Shown: positions 52,945 through 62,385 of the stretch, piece after piece
Layout: the number at the start of each line of letters is the position of its first letter
How positions within the stretch are numbered: the first letter of the stretch is position 1
Assembly (NCBI RefSeq): GCF_035984415.1
Contig: NZ_CP130721.1
Coordinates: forward strand, 464,453 to 528,452
Direction: 5' to 3'
Source of the DNA: Streptomyces sp. NBC_01296
Lineage (GTDB): Bacteria; Actinomycetota; Actinomycetes; Streptomycetales; Streptomycetaceae
DNA: 64,000 bases
Notes under the pieces: generated by a model
Seen by the model: only the letters and a program-made list of their open reading frames with translations
Told to the model about the DNA's origin: nothing
Databases searched by the model: none
Made by a program: the position numbers and the translations under genes

Positions 52945-52979
52945 CTGGTGCGAACCAGTACATCACATTAACCATGGTT
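52945..52979. promoter_or_regulatory. candidate GntR operators
   Basis: Two inverted repeats in the divergent region: CTGGTGCGAACCAG (52945-52958, CTGGT-N4-ACCAG) and AACCATGGTT (52970-52979). Their position directly upstream of the regulator gene suggests autoregulation. Confidence 0.5.
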
Positions 52980-53220
52980 GTTCTTAGGGTTGTTGATGGA
53001 CGCCATCCCCGACTGGGATACCAGATGCACGCTGGGGCCCTGACTTCAGCGCTGACCTGCAACAACGGAACCCATGGGCGCGCAGAAGCACTCGAATTGC
53101 GAAAGGCCGCCCGGGGACGCCTTCCCAGCAGGTCCGAGCGTCCGGTCTGCGCAGAAAACGCCCTGGGGCCGGAATCCGGTCCAACTGTCAGCCGTACATG
53201 AGACGGTGATCGTGATCAGC

Positions 53221-54905
53221 ATGCAGACCCGATCATGGAGAGGCGGCCCTACGCGCATGCAGCTGACTCGTACGCACCGGATACTCATCGGCGTCGTGGT
53301 CGCAGGAGCCGTGGTCATCGCGGGGATCGGTTTCGCCGGTTCGTACGCCGCGGTCCGCGCGCTCGCCCTGCAGAAGGGGTTCGGGAACTTCTCGCTGGTG
53401 TTCCCGATCGGCATCGACATGGGCATCTGCGTGCTGCTGGCGCTGGACCTGCTGCTGACGTGGATCCGGATCCCGTTCCCGCTGCTGCGCCAGACGGCGT
53501 GGCTGCTGACCGCGGCGACGATCGCGTTCAACGGCGCGGCGGCCTGGCCGGACCCGCTGGGTGTGGGCATGCACGCCGTGATCCCGATCCTGTTCGTGGT
53601 CACGGTGGAGGCGGCCCGGCACGCGGTGGGCCGGATCGCGGACATCACCGCGGACCGGCACATGGAGGGCGTGCGCATCACGCGCTGGCTGCTCTCCCCC
53701 CTCCCGACGTTCAAGCTGTGGCGCCGGATGAAGCTGTGGGAGCTGCGGTCGTACGAGCAGACGGTCGGCATGGAGCAGGACCGGCTGATCTACCAGGCGC
53801 GGCTGCAGGCCCGGTACGGGCGGGCGTGGCGCCGCAAGGCCCCGGTGGAGGCGCTGATGCCGCTCCGGCTGGCCCGGATCGGCGTCCCCCTCTCCCAGAC
53901 GGCCCCGGAGGGCCTGGCGGCGGCGGGCATCGACCCGATGCTGCTGCCCCCGGCGCCGGAGTCTGCCGGGCACGTGACGGTAGAGCGGGCCGATGCACCG
54001 CAGGACGTCCCGGTCGGGGTGCCAGCTGTATTGGGGGAGCAGGCCATGGAAGAGCCCGCAGATAGGGATGAGAGCCTCGCCCACGTGCTACACCCGGATA
54101 TCGACCCCGCACACGACGAGTTCGGTCAGGGCCACCCGTACGGTCCCGAATTCCAGGGAGCGCGAGCCCCGACGCAGCCGGTCGCTCCGGTGGCCGCTGA
54201 GCCGATCCGCATGACGGAGGCGGAGCTCTGGGAGGCCTGCCGCTCCTACGCGGCGCGCACCGGCGCGGCCCCTGATGCCGCCGCTTTCGCCGTGCACCTG
54301 GCCGAGGCGTACGGCGTGGTGGACCCGGTGACCGGTGGGCCGCTGCCCGCGACAGAGATGGAGGAGCTGCTGGCCCGCTTCCCCGGCAGTCGGACAGCTC
54401 TGACCGATACGGGTTCGGTGACCGGTCACGGTGGTGAACCCCACCCCTTCTTTGAAGCCCTCTCGGCCCGCGGCGAGGTTTATGCGTCCGTTGTGCAGGC
54501 CCTGGTGTCCGGTCGGGTGCCGGCGCCAGCGGCTTCGGCCGGTGCCCCGCTGTCGGCGGCAGGACGTCAGCAGACGTCCCTCGACGTACTGACCGATCCG
54601 GTCCCGGCGCCTGCGGGGGAGACCGAGCACTGGAGGCGACGGTCACCGACACCGCTGCGGCCGCTGCCCGGCTCCCGGAGCAGCAGACCGGGGAGCCTGC
54701 CCTGGATCCGGTGCAGCAGCAGATCCTCACCGTCGCCGCTTGGCTCGCCGAAGCCGAGGAAACCGGCGTGAAACTCTCCGGAGCAGAGGTGGGCCGCCGC
54801 TTGGGAGTATCGGCCAAGACGGGTCAGCGCCGCGTGATCGACGCCGGCAAGCACCTCACCGAGCAGCGCCGACAGCAGGGGCGCGCCCACCTCCGCTCGG
54901 TCTGA
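53221..54905 (+). CDS. DUF2637/SpdB2-like membrane protein, C-terminal HTH separated by a -1 frameshift
   Basis: N-terminal part with four transmembrane helices (ILIGVVVAGAVVIAGIGFAGSYAAV, SLVFPIGIDMGICVLLALDLLLTW, AWLLTAATIAFNGAAAW, HAVIPILFVVTVEAARHAV), then a basic amphipathic region (FKLWRRMKLWELRSYEQTV) and a long acidic linker. The first frame ends at 54771 in an Arg/Pro tail. The other frame (to 54905) holds the expected end LTVAAWLAEAEETGVKLSGAEVGRRLGVSAKTGQRRVIDAGK, a HTH. The switch fits a one-base slip at the GGGGG run 54615-54619. Proteins of this type accompany transfer and spread modules of Streptomyces plasmids. Confidence 0.75.
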
Positions 54906-54927
54906 AGCTGACCACCCCGCGCGGCCG

Positions 54928-55400
54928 ATGGCCCGGTGACCGATGACCGATGACTCCGAGACGGGTGACCGACGACTGGTGACTGGTGACGTGCCGGGTA
55001 CCCGGTGACTGGTCATGGCCTGACCGGCCGGAGGCGGCGCGACCGGTGACTGAATCGGTGAGTGACCGACCATCACCTCACCGGTGCCGGTCACCGGCAC
55101 GCCGAAACGGGAGCCCACTCGACGCGAGCGGTCGGCGTGGGCGAGGCCCGGCACGTGGTCGTGCTCGGCTGTTTCCGCCGTGACCGGTCCAGTAGCCACA
55201 CGCGTTTGACCTGTGGTTTGACCGATGACCGATGGTCAGGAGGGCCGGTGACCGGTGACCGATCCGACCTCCATCGGTCATCGGTCATGACCGATCTTCC
55301 AAAGTCACCAGCCCCCCACACCGCTGCATGCCCGGTGACTGGCAGCGTGCTCACCGGTCGACAGAAGCGAGGCGCGGGTGCCAGAGCCGGTGAGTCATCC
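54928..55400. repeat. iteron-like field rich in GGTGAC / TGACCGATGACC
   Basis: At least ten copies of GGTGAC or its complement, many in the contexts CCGGTGACTGG, TGACCGATGACCGATGAC and GGCCGGTGACCGGTGACCG, mixed direct and inverted. No gene is convincing here. Directly after a DUF2637 gene, such short iterons could be a replication origin or the clt/TRS site bound by a TraB translocase. Confidence 0.7.
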
Positions 55401-55736
55401 GGGGACCCTGTCGCTCGCCGTTCGTCGGGGTGGTTTTGTACACGACTTGCGGGTTCTGGCACACATTCCATGAACGATCTTGCGGGCTCTCCGCCAACAG
55501 CTCGCGCTCGCCTTCCACCACGCCGTACAGACGTCCCACGCGTCATCGACGACCTCCGTCGCCGACGCCGACCACGCCCCCTACGCCGAAATCGCCGCCA
55601 TCTCATGGCCGACCTGTCCCTCAGTGTCGCGTCTGGTGTGCTGTGGGTCAGCGGCGAGGAGCGCACCCGCCAGCAGTGGCATGGTCTGGTCCTCGCCCGG
55701 CGGCCATACGGGCGGCGCGGCGGGCGTCTTCCCAGT
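55401..55736. other. intergenic stretch before an IS630 element
   Basis: Three overlapping frames are open on the plus strand without recognisable motifs. I do not call a gene. Confidence 0.4.
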
Positions 55737-55747
55737 TACTGAGGTTT

Positions 55748-56371
55748 TCAGGGTGGCGTCGGTGGGTTGATAGCCAGGCCTGTGGCGGTGAGGCAGCCAT
55801 CGATCAGGTGGGGCCGGAGCTGGATTCTGCGTAACTCGCGGCGGAATGTGCGGTCGAGGTCGTCGGGTGTGGCGAAAGCGGTGTTGGCCATTGCTCTGCG
55901 CACGAGTGACCAGACGGCCTCGACGGGGTTCAAGTCGGGCGCATAGGGCGGGAGGCGGACGGTGGTAAGCCAGTCGTGCTCGGCCTCGTACCGTTTCAGC
56001 CCGGCGGTGAGGTGGGTGTTGAGATTGTCCCAGACCACCACAATCGGGCCGTCGAGCTGGATGTGTGCCCGCACCAGCAGGTCGCGGTAGTCCTTCCAGG
56101 AGAAGCTCTTGCGTGCGCCCTTGAGCAGGAGATGGGTGCGGGGGCGGTGGATGAGACGGCTCTTCTCACCGGGTTTGTAGCAGCACAACGCGGCGACCGA
56201 GGTCCGGCGGCGGGACCTGCCACGGACGCGGATGACGGGAGTCTGCCCGCGCCGGCCCCAGGTGCGGGCACGGGGCGGAGTCATCGAGAAGCCGGCTTCG
56301 TCCTCGAAGACGACCCAGGCACCGGACGCCGCCGCGAGCCTTTTACCCGGGGCCACACCTCCTTCTTCCAC
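55748..56371 (-). CDS. IS630 transposase, OrfB (catalytic part)
   Basis: 207-aa frame: ASGAWVVFEDEAGFSMTPPRARTWGRRGQTPVI (first Asp), IVVVWDNLNTHLTAG (second Asp) and PDLNPVEAVWSLVRR (Glu), complete DDE core. It overlaps OrfA by about 90 bp; the protein is normally made as an OrfA-OrfB fusion by ribosomal frameshifting in this IS630 group. The functional join lies near CVAPGKRLAAASG in the overlap. Confidence 0.85.
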   Translation of the reverse strand: MEEGGVAPGKRLAAASGAWVVFEDEAGFSMTPPRARTWGRRGQTPVIRVRGRSRRRTSVAALCCYKPGEKSRLIHRPRTHLLLKGARKSFSWKDYRDLLVRAHIQLDGPIVVVWDNLNTHLTAGLKRYEAEHDWLTTVRLPPYAPDLNPVEAVWSLVRRAMANTAFATPDDLDRTFRRELRRIQLRPHLIDGCLTATGLAINPPTPP

Positions 56372-56820
56372 AGCTCCACCGCGTGCTCGTCACGCTCGAG
56401 GGCTCTGCGGGCGGGCGCCTGCCAGGACCAGCCGTGCCGTTTCAGCAGCCGCCATACCGTCGCCACCGACAGGCTCACCCGAAGACGCCGACGGATCAGC
56501 GTCTGGACCCGGACCAGAGTCCAGCGCTCGTCTTCGAAGCCGTGCGCCGACGGGCCCTTGCCGAGTTCCTCCTCGAGCACAGCGAACTGGGCATCGGTGA
56601 CGGTCGGGGAGTTCGCGGGACCCGCCGAGCGCAGGGCCTCCATGCCGCCCTCGCGCCATGCACGACGCCACCGTTCCACCGATCGGACACTCACCCGCAG
56701 CTCTTTCGCGATGACCGCGGTCTTCTCACCCGCCGCGAACCTTTCGCCGGCCTGAAGCCGGATCCCCTCACGAAACGCCCGACGCTCAGCGGTCAGGCCC
56801 CCACCCTCTGGATACCTCAC
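56281..56820 (-). CDS. IS630 transposase, OrfA (DNA-binding part)
   Basis: 179-aa frame. HTH 1 EKTAVIAKELRVSVRSVERWRRAWREGGMEAL, linker ANSPTVTDAQFAVLEEEL, HTH 2 VQTLIRRRLRVSLSVATVWRLLKRHGWSWQAPARRA. The last 25 residues (VWPRVKGSRRRPVPGSSS...) are the out-of-frame tail after the point where fusion to OrfB is expected. Confidence 0.85.
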   Translation of the reverse strand: MRYPEGGGLTAERRAFREGIRLQAGERFAAGEKTAVIAKELRVSVRSVERWRRAWREGGMEALRSAGPANSPTVTDAQFAVLEEELGKGPSAHGFEDERWTLVRVQTLIRRRLRVSLSVATVWRLLKRHGWSWQAPARRALERDEHAVELWKKEVWPRVKGSRRRPVPGSSSRTKPASR

Positions 56821-56976
56821 CTCACCGGCATACCGCAGGGATCATGAACCGTCACTACCCGATGACAACCCGAAAACCTCAGTACCTGGACGGTGCCCGC
56901 GGGCGAGGTGTGGCCGGTAGCGTGATCGTGTTCTCGGCCCCCGCCGACGGGGCCGCGGGGGAGGGGGGAGATCCCG

Positions 56977-57936
56977 GTGGCTGCTCTTGAAGCGATTTAC
57001 GGAGTGCTGGGTGTACTGGGAGGCGCGACGATTGGCGCTTGGAGCGCCGGACGTCTGCAGCGTGGGGCACACAAGACCACCTCGGCAACCGCGGCCGCCG
57101 AGCAGAAAGCCCGGACAACCGAACTTGCCCTGGAGACCACCTCCACCGTCCGCATCGCCACCCGGGCCTGGGCGCTGTTCATGGAACTCGCGGTCCAAGA
57201 CCTTGCGGCCAACCGGCCTGTGGAAGTGGCCTCCTTCGACGCCACGGTGCAAACGCTCCTCGGTGATGTCACCAGCGCCCTCTTCCGCCTTGCGGCGATC
57301 CCCGGCATCCCCTTCGCCGAAGCGCCGGCGCGCATGGACTCGCCCCTTACCCATGCAACGTGGACCCTCCGGGAAGCTCTGCTCCTCAATGAAGTGATTG
57401 GACGGACTCTCCAGCCTGGGCAAGCCGACATGCTTCTGGCGCTGGTACGCGACGGTGCCGCCGACATGAACGAGACCTTCGTCAGGCAGACCAACCTGCT
57501 CACGGGTCGCACATCCGCTCCCCCCGAGCAGGCCCAGCAGCCCCAGCGGATAGCCAGCCACCTCAGCAGGCCGCAGCCATACCGGCTTCCGAACCACCTC
57601 GGCGGGGCGCAGCCGCAGGGGCCCGCCCAGTTGCCCGACCACCTCAGCCGCGCATATGGATACCCGGGGGCGGGTCCGGAAGATCTGAGCATGAGCAGGC
57701 CATCTCTGCCCCGCCGGTCCGCCGGACCTGAGCCGTTCGAGGCGTTCTGGTTCGCGGTGCCGACGCCCCGCCAGTTGTACACGCTGGAAGGAGAGGCTTC
57801 CTCGCCCCCTGGGGACCAGCTCCTGCCGGGCTCCTGGTACCTGGCAGTTGAGCCTCACCGTTCAGGTCTTGTGGTCGCGGTAGTCGACGACATCAAACTC
57901 GTCCTTCAGGACACGCAAGGCATCCAGAGAGGCTAA
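56977..57936 (+). CDS. hypothetical protein with N-terminal hydrophobic segment
   Basis: 319 aa, GTG start after GAGGGGGGAG. N-terminus ALEAIYGVLGVLGGATIGAWSAGRLQRG looks like a glycine-zipper membrane segment. A helical domain follows (RIATRAWALFMELAVQDLAANRPVEVASFDATVQTLLGDVTSALF, WTLREALLLNEVIGRTL), a Pro/Gln-rich linker and a small beta-rich C-terminal domain (FEAFWFAVPTPRQLYTLEGEA, SWYLAVEPHRSGLVVAVVDDIKLVLQDT). I do not recognise the family. Confidence 0.65.
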   Translation: MAALEAIYGVLGVLGGATIGAWSAGRLQRGAHKTTSATAAAEQKARTTELALETTSTVRIATRAWALFMELAVQDLAANRPVEVASFDATVQTLLGDVTSALFRLAAIPGIPFAEAPARMDSPLTHATWTLREALLLNEVIGRTLQPGQADMLLALVRDGAADMNETFVRQTNLLTGRTSAPPEQAQQPQRIASHLSRPQPYRLPNHLGGAQPQGPAQLPDHLSRAYGYPGAGPEDLSMSRPSLPRRSAGPEPFEAFWFAVPTPRQLYTLEGEASSPPGDQLLPGSWYLAVEPHRSGLVVAVVDDIKLVLQDTQGIQRG

Positions 57937-58529
57937 GAGAGCATCTGATCAACGTTCAGGCCGTGTTGATGAGGCTCGTTGAATTTGGCTATGGCGAGTA
58001 TTTCGTGAAGGTCACGGGGTCCGTAGCGGGCGATGCCCCATGAGGTGACGCGTCCGAATTGCTGTCGATGCAGCGCCTGCGTAGCCGTCCGGGCCGTCCG
58101 CAGCCACGCGGCCTCGTCGTTTGCCGCATGTCCGGAATAGCGTGAAAGAGCAGGACCCGCTGCGGTCGCCGATGGAACCTCCCCCGCCCCGAGAAGTACC
58201 AGCGCTCTTCCCGCGGGGGCTGACCTGGGGGGGATGGGTGGTGTCCGGTCTGGGGGTTCCCACCTCCGGCAGAACCTCCAGTGCGCCTTCCGGTCCGCCG
58301 GCGCGGGCAATGGCCGGTGCACCGTCCGGTGCAACCCCCGTCTGGTTGGCCTGGGGTGGGGCCGGTTGTCGCTTCCGGGACCGCGGGAGGGGTCCCGTAC
58401 GGTAGTAGTCGCCGGACTGGCGCCACCTTGTCCTGGTGGCCCGCGCGTGGTCGACCGGCGTGTCCTCCGAGGGGGAGACATGGGGGGAGACATGGGGGGA
58501 ATCATCGGGGGACTTATGGGGGGAAACAT
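57933..58529 (-). CDS. possible gene, only the C-terminal part convincing
   Basis: The last 70 residues (YSGHAANDEAAWLRTARTAT, QALHRQQFGRVTSWGIARYG, LHEILAIAKFNEPHQHGLNV) look like true protein. The first 130 residues are Pro/Arg-rich, starting with the PPM repeats encoded by the G-tract array. Probably the real gene is shorter or a remnant. Its stop overlaps the end of the plus-strand neighbour by four bases (convergent). Confidence 0.3.
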   Translation of the reverse strand: MFPPISPPMIPPMSPPMSPPRRTRRSTTRGPPGQGGASPATTTVRDPSRGPGSDNRPHPRPTRRGLHRTVHRPLPAPADRKAHWRFCRRWEPPDRTPPIPPRSAPAGRALVLLGAGEVPSATAAGPALSRYSGHAANDEAAWLRTARTATQALHRQQFGRVTSWGIARYGPRDLHEILAIAKFNEPHQHGLNVDQMLS

Positions 58530-58537
58530 GGGGGGAG
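58471..58537 (+). repeat. G-tract array with 12-bp periodicity
   Basis: Six runs of five or six G separated by about 6-nt spacers (AGACAT, AGACAT, AATCATC, ACTTAT, AAACAT), unit close to GGGGGGAGACAT. Both strands stay open through it (GGDMGGDMGG or PPMSPPMSPP), as expected for a 12-bp period, so open frames here are not evidence of coding. Candidate G-quadruplex or iteron. Confidence 0.8.
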
Positions 58538-58705
58538 GCGGTTCTTGAGGTCTGCCTGCATCGCCTCTGGTCAGGGCCTGTTTTGTGGGTGGTGACTAGC
58601 CGGACTTATTAGGTGGGAGGGGGTAGGGGTAGGGGGAGTGGGTTGAGGGTGGTGTGGGGGTGGGGGGATTTGGCTGGCTGGATTTCCTGGTGATCGTGGG
58701 GCTGC

Positions 58706-59293
58706 GTGTCGTTAGCGTGGCGTGATCACGAGTCAGGGAGGCGTAGTGCGGGGCTGGCTGGCGGTGCGGGTGGTGTGGCGGCTGTGGGGCTGCTGGCTGG
58801 GTGTGGGGGCGGTTCGTCGGGCGGCAGGGCCGTGCAGCCGGTGCCGGCTGTGTCTGGGGCTCCGTCGGCGGCTGATCCGGACGCGGGGGAGCGGGCGGCG
58901 GTGCTGGAGGCGTACAAGGCGCTGACGGCTGCGGAGGAGCGCTCGTACGCCGGGGCGAAGGTCGACCCCGACCTGGCCCGCTACGCAACGGACAAGGCGT
59001 TGGCGGACATCCAGGCCACGGTGTTCTGGCACCAGCAGGGCAAGACGGTGATGCAGGGTCCGGTCCGCCGCGACGCGAAGGTGACCGTGCTGGACACCGC
59101 CTCGGCGCCGCTGCGGGCCACGGTGACGGATTGCGCGGACTCGAGCGGGCAGCGGGAGGTGGAGACCGCCACGGGCCGTGAGGTGCCCTACAGCGGGCCG
59201 CGCCGCCACGTGGTGACCTCTACCGCCATCCGCCCGGCGGTCGGGAGCTGGCAGTTCGTGACGTACGTGATCGCGCGGGACCGCTCGTGCTGA
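58706..59293 (+). CDS. lipoprotein of Streptomyces plasmid/ICE type
   Basis: 195 aa from GTG 58706. Signal region RRSAGLAGGAGGVAAVGLLAGC with lipobox LLAGC, so the mature protein is a lipid-anchored extracellular protein beginning CGGGSSGG. The mature part (AAVLEAYKALTAAEERSYAG, ADIQATVFWHQQGKTVMQGP, DTASAPLRATVTDCADSSG, GSWQFVTYVIARDRSC) resembles secreted proteins found next to transfer genes. It overlaps the next gene by 7 bp. Confidence 0.75.
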   Translation: MSLAWRDHESGRRSAGLAGGAGGVAAVGLLAGCGGGSSGGRAVQPVPAVSGAPSAADPDAGERAAVLEAYKALTAAEERSYAGAKVDPDLARYATDKALADIQATVFWHQQGKTVMQGPVRRDAKVTVLDTASAPLRATVTDCADSSGQREVETATGREVPYSGPRRHVVTSTAIRPAVGSWQFVTYVIARDRSC

Positions 59294-60257
59294 TCGGCCC
59301 CCGCCTTGGCGGTGCCCTGGCCGTGGTGCTCCTGGGGGCCGGGGCAGGCCCCGCCTCGGCGGACGGGCCGGGCGGCGGGGTGGTGTGTCCGCCGGCCAAG
59401 CTGAACTGCGATGTCACAGCTCGGGACCCGGGCAAGCCTGGATCGGGCGAGCCTGGCGGGGAGCCGGACAAGCCTGGCGGGGACGGCGCGGGCAAGCCTG
59501 GCGGGGACGGCGCGGGCAAGCCTGCGTGCGCGATCGACGGCATGGAGGTGCCGTGCTCCACCCCCGAGATGGGGACGTTCAGCGCGGCGGACTCCTGCTA
59601 CTGGTAGGCGCTGGACCCGCCCCCGCAGCTCCGGACGGGTTCAACACCGGGGCGCCGGCCGGGTGGAAGCCGGGTGACGGCGGCGGGGCGCTGTACCTGG
59701 TGACCTGCCCCAGCGGGAACGGTGACGTCCGCGCCGGCATCCGCTGGTCCGCCACCGGCCCGGCCGGCGGCGGCGTCGACGTCCAGGCGCTCGCACAGCA
59801 GGCGGTCGAACGCCTGCGCCTGGAGGGCCCGGACATCGGGATCGTGCCGCGCCCCGACGGCAAAGGCCTGGTCGGGAAGCCGGTGTGGATGTGGAACCGG
59901 CCGGGCCCGGCCCGGACCGGCCCGGCCACGGCGTCCGCCTCGGCCGGATCCGTCACGGTCACCGCGACCGCCAGGGTCCGCAACGTCGTGTGGTCCATGG
60001 GCGACGGCGCACAGATCACCTGCACCGGCTCCGGCACCCCGTACGCGGCCGAGTTCGGGAAGCAGATGTCACCGGACTGCGGGCACATGTACACCCGCAC
60101 CAGCGCCCAGGCGCCGGGTGGCCGCTACGCGGTCACTGCCACCACGACCTGGGAGATCTCCTGGGCCGGCGCTGGGCAGACCGGCACACTCACCACCACC
60201 CGCGAGAGCGCCACCAGCCTTGCGATCGGTGAGCTCCAGGTCCTCAACGTGCCCTGA
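59287..60257 (+). pseudogene. secreted protein gene broken by a stop and a frameshift
   Basis: Signal peptide RLGGALAVVLLGAGAGPASA, then a Gly/Pro/Lys repeat (GKPGGDGAGKPGGDG) and CAIDGMEVPCSTPEMGTFSAADSCYW. An in-frame TAG follows at 59605, then a shift in the C-run near 59620 leads to APDGFNTGAPAGWKPGDGGG, ALYLVTCPSGNGDVRAGIRW, LAQQAVERLRLEGPDIGIVP and a beta-rich end (NVVWSMGDGAQITCTGSGTP, GQTGTLTTTRESATSLAIGE). Intact relatives run these together. It follows the lipoprotein gene in the same operon. Confidence 0.75.
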
Positions 60258-61349
60258 CCTGCGGCACAGGAACTCACCGTTCCTGTAGTGGTGACTACGG
60301 ATATGGCCGGTGAGTTCCGGCGCGGCCGCTGGTGGAGTTCTGGCGCCCGGGCAAGCCTGTCCGTCCGTCGCGGTCGGGAGGGTTGCACCGGGAGGGGGCT
60401 CCACCGTTGTCTGCCCATTGCACCGGCCATTGCCTCGCAGGTACTGCCGCAGGTAGGACCCCCGTGTTCGCAATCATGGAGGTTCGTGCAGGTCAGAACC
60501 GGTGGGCAAGCCTGTCAAGCGCGCCGACACCTCTTTGTACGCGATAGCCGGACATAGAGGTTGACCCCAGCACAGCCGCCGTGCCGGACGGATCACCCGC
60601 CCGCAGGTCGGCCTGCACCGGGCCCTGCGCCCAGACGGCGACGGGCGGACGCGGGCGCGGGTGCCTCGGCGGAGAAGGACTGTGCCGGCTGCTCGCGCGC
60701 CAGCTCAGCCGCGAGACGGCCGCGGGGGCCGGCTGTGGCCGGGGTGTCGGTGGTGGGGCGGGGGCCGGTGCCCAGGGGGCGGCGCTCGATCATCCGGCCA
60801 GTGTGCTTCGGGCGTGCCCGGTGGAAACGGCCGGGTCGGCGGGTATCGGTCTGTTTCCGGCTTCGGGGTGGTTGTGGGTATGGCGAAAGTCGATGCACGC
60901 CGTGTCCGGCGTCATCGACTTCGCGCTGGTCACGCGCCAACATGACCGAGCATGTCCCTGGTTTGCCGTGGGTGGAGCCAGTAGCAGTCAGGGCGCCAGC
61001 GAGAGCTTGTCCATATATGGGCCGCCCGCGCTTTCGGGTTCCAGCCTCAGCTTGAAGGGACCTGGAACGAAGGATTCCGGTTGGGATCCAAGTTGAGCCA
61101 ACCAGTGAGGATGAACATCACCGCACGTCAGGTCGATGAGCCGGGCGAAGTTTTGAGATCCGCTCTCATAGACGGATCCTGAGCCAACTTTGCGGCTGGT
61201 CCGAACGTGTCGCGCACCTGGGATCGTTGGAGTTTCAGGGACTGTTGATCGCTGCTCGGGTGACGCCAATCACCCAGTGATCAACGGCCAATTGGAGCCA
61301 GTAGCAGGGCGGCGACCTCAGGGTCGCCGCTCAGATTCAGGAGCCTTCA
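60258..61349. other. long stretch, mostly without a gene
   Basis: Plus-strand frames across 60288-61096 look like Arg/Pro/Gly-rich shadows. A minus-strand frame at 60988-61269 is the only piece with protein-like character. The direct repeat GGAGCCAGTAGCAG occurs at 60974 and 61295. Confidence 0.4.
60988..61269 (-). CDS. possible small protein
   Basis: Up to 93 aa. VRTSRKVGSGSVYESGSQNF, ARLIDLTCGDVHPHWLAQLG and ESFVPGPFKLRLEPESAGGP have natural composition and lower-GC codons than the surroundings. The start is unclear. Family not recognised; may be a fragment. Confidence 0.35.
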   Translation of the reverse strand: MASPEQRSTVPETPTIPGARHVRTSRKVGSGSVYESGSQNFARLIDLTCGDVHPHWLAQLGSQPESFVPGPFKLRLEPESAGGPYMDKLSLAP

Positions 61350-61637
61350 ATGAGCCCGATCGACGGGGCGCCGGCCCCCACCATCTCTTCTGGGCGCTTC
61401 GGTATGGCGCACGCCCTCGTGATCACCGCGTTTCTCGCAGCCGCGGTCATCCTCACCCTCGCCGCGCACATGGCTGCGCGGGACACCCTTACCCTTCTCG
61501 GCGGCGCCGGCGCGGTCGCTGTTGTCGTCCTGGTCTCCGCGAACGTCAAGGGCGGCAACGGAAAGGACGGGGGGACGGGCCTGCTGCGTCGGCTGTTGAG
61601 CGCGGCGTTCAGCCCTGGATCGGGGACCGGGGTCTAA
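61350..61637 (+). CDS. small membrane protein
   Basis: 95 aa, GGAG 7 nt before ATG. Two transmembrane helices: MAHALVITAFLAAAVILTLAAHMAA and LTLLGGAGAVAVVVLVSANV, short basic tail. It lies 13 bp before the HTH gene, so probably the same operon. Small proteins of this sort precede regulators in Streptomyces integrative elements. Confidence 0.7.
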   Translation: MSPIDGAPAPTISSGRFGMAHALVITAFLAAAVILTLAAHMAARDTLTLLGGAGAVAVVVLVSANVKGGNGKDGGTGLLRRLLSAAFSPGSGTGV

Positions 61638-61650
61638 GGGGGCAGCGGTC

Positions 61651-62352
61651 ATGGGACGCCCTGAAGCCCCTGCGGACCGGACGGTTCCCGAACGGGCCGA
61701 GCTCGCCGAGCTGCTCCGCGCCGCGCGGGCGCGGAGCGGGTCAGGCAAGCCGCTCACCTATGAGGCGTTGGCCAGGCGCACGGCCTGGTCCAGCGCGGCC
61801 CTTAAGCGGGCAGCTTCTGGAAAGACGCTGCCCGCCTGGGAGCTGGTGGCGGCCTTTCTGGCCGCTTGCCAGTCCAGCTCGGTCCTGCAGAAGGAGGCGC
61901 TCCACCTTCACGGGAGGGCGCAGCATGCCGTGGCTCTGCATGCGAAGGAGGCGCGGGTCACCACCGTGGTGCCCCGGCCGCGGTTTGTCAGCGACGAGGC
62001 GGACCTGAGCCGGGCATTGAGGGACGCCTACGGGCATGCGGGGCGTCCTCCGGTCCGGACGATGTCCCAGCGGGCTGGGAGGTGGGTCCTGCCTCACAGT
62101 TCAGCCCACCGGATCATCACGGCCCGGGCGCTGCCGGTCAATGTCGGCCAGTACATCGGCTTCCTTGAGGCCTGCGAGGTCACTTCCAAGGACCTTCCCG
62201 ACTGGTTTACCGCTTGGCACAAGGTCATGGGGCCGCCCTGCACGGACACTCCCGACGACGTCTGGTGGTGGCGTGCATCGACCTGGCGCGAAGAGCTCTA
62301 CGAGGGCTGGTTCTACGAAACCTTCGGCCACAGCGCCACGGTTGCGGCGTGA
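61651..62352 (+). CDS. XRE/HTH_31-type regulator
   Basis: 233 aa. HTH: ELAELLRAARARSGSGKPLTYEALARRTAWSSAALKRAASGKTLPAWELVAAFLAAC, the layout of Streptomyces HTH_31 regulators. The C-terminal half (RPRFVSDEADLSRALRDAYGHAG, HSSAHRIITARALPVNVGQYIGFLEACEV, WWRASTWREELYEGWF) is the recurrent companion domain of this family. A strong terminator follows 34 bp later. Confidence 0.8.
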   Translation: MGRPEAPADRTVPERAELAELLRAARARSGSGKPLTYEALARRTAWSSAALKRAASGKTLPAWELVAAFLAACQSSSVLQKEALHLHGRAQHAVALHAKEARVTTVVPRPRFVSDEADLSRALRDAYGHAGRPPVRTMSQRAGRWVLPHSSAHRIITARALPVNVGQYIGFLEACEVTSKDLPDWFTAWHKVMGPPCTDTPDDVWWWRASTWREELYEGWFYETFGHSATVAA

Positions 62353-62385
62353 CGCGAGGAGCTGGCCACGCCTGCGGCCGGTGAG

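Larger units (their letters stand above)
55737..56884. mobile_element. IS630-family element with two-frame transposase
   Basis: Ends are TACTGAGGTTTTC (55737-55749) and its complement (56872-56884), with similar bases continuing inward, and TA at both edges. It contains two overlapping minus-strand ORFs. Confidence 0.85.

Noticed and set aside
58234..58548. Plus-strand ORF ending in GGDMGGDMGGIIGGLMGGNMGG
   Set aside because: The Gly/Met repeat is produced by the 12-bp G-tract array, which keeps every frame periodic; upstream residues are shadow sequence and there is no good ribosome site.
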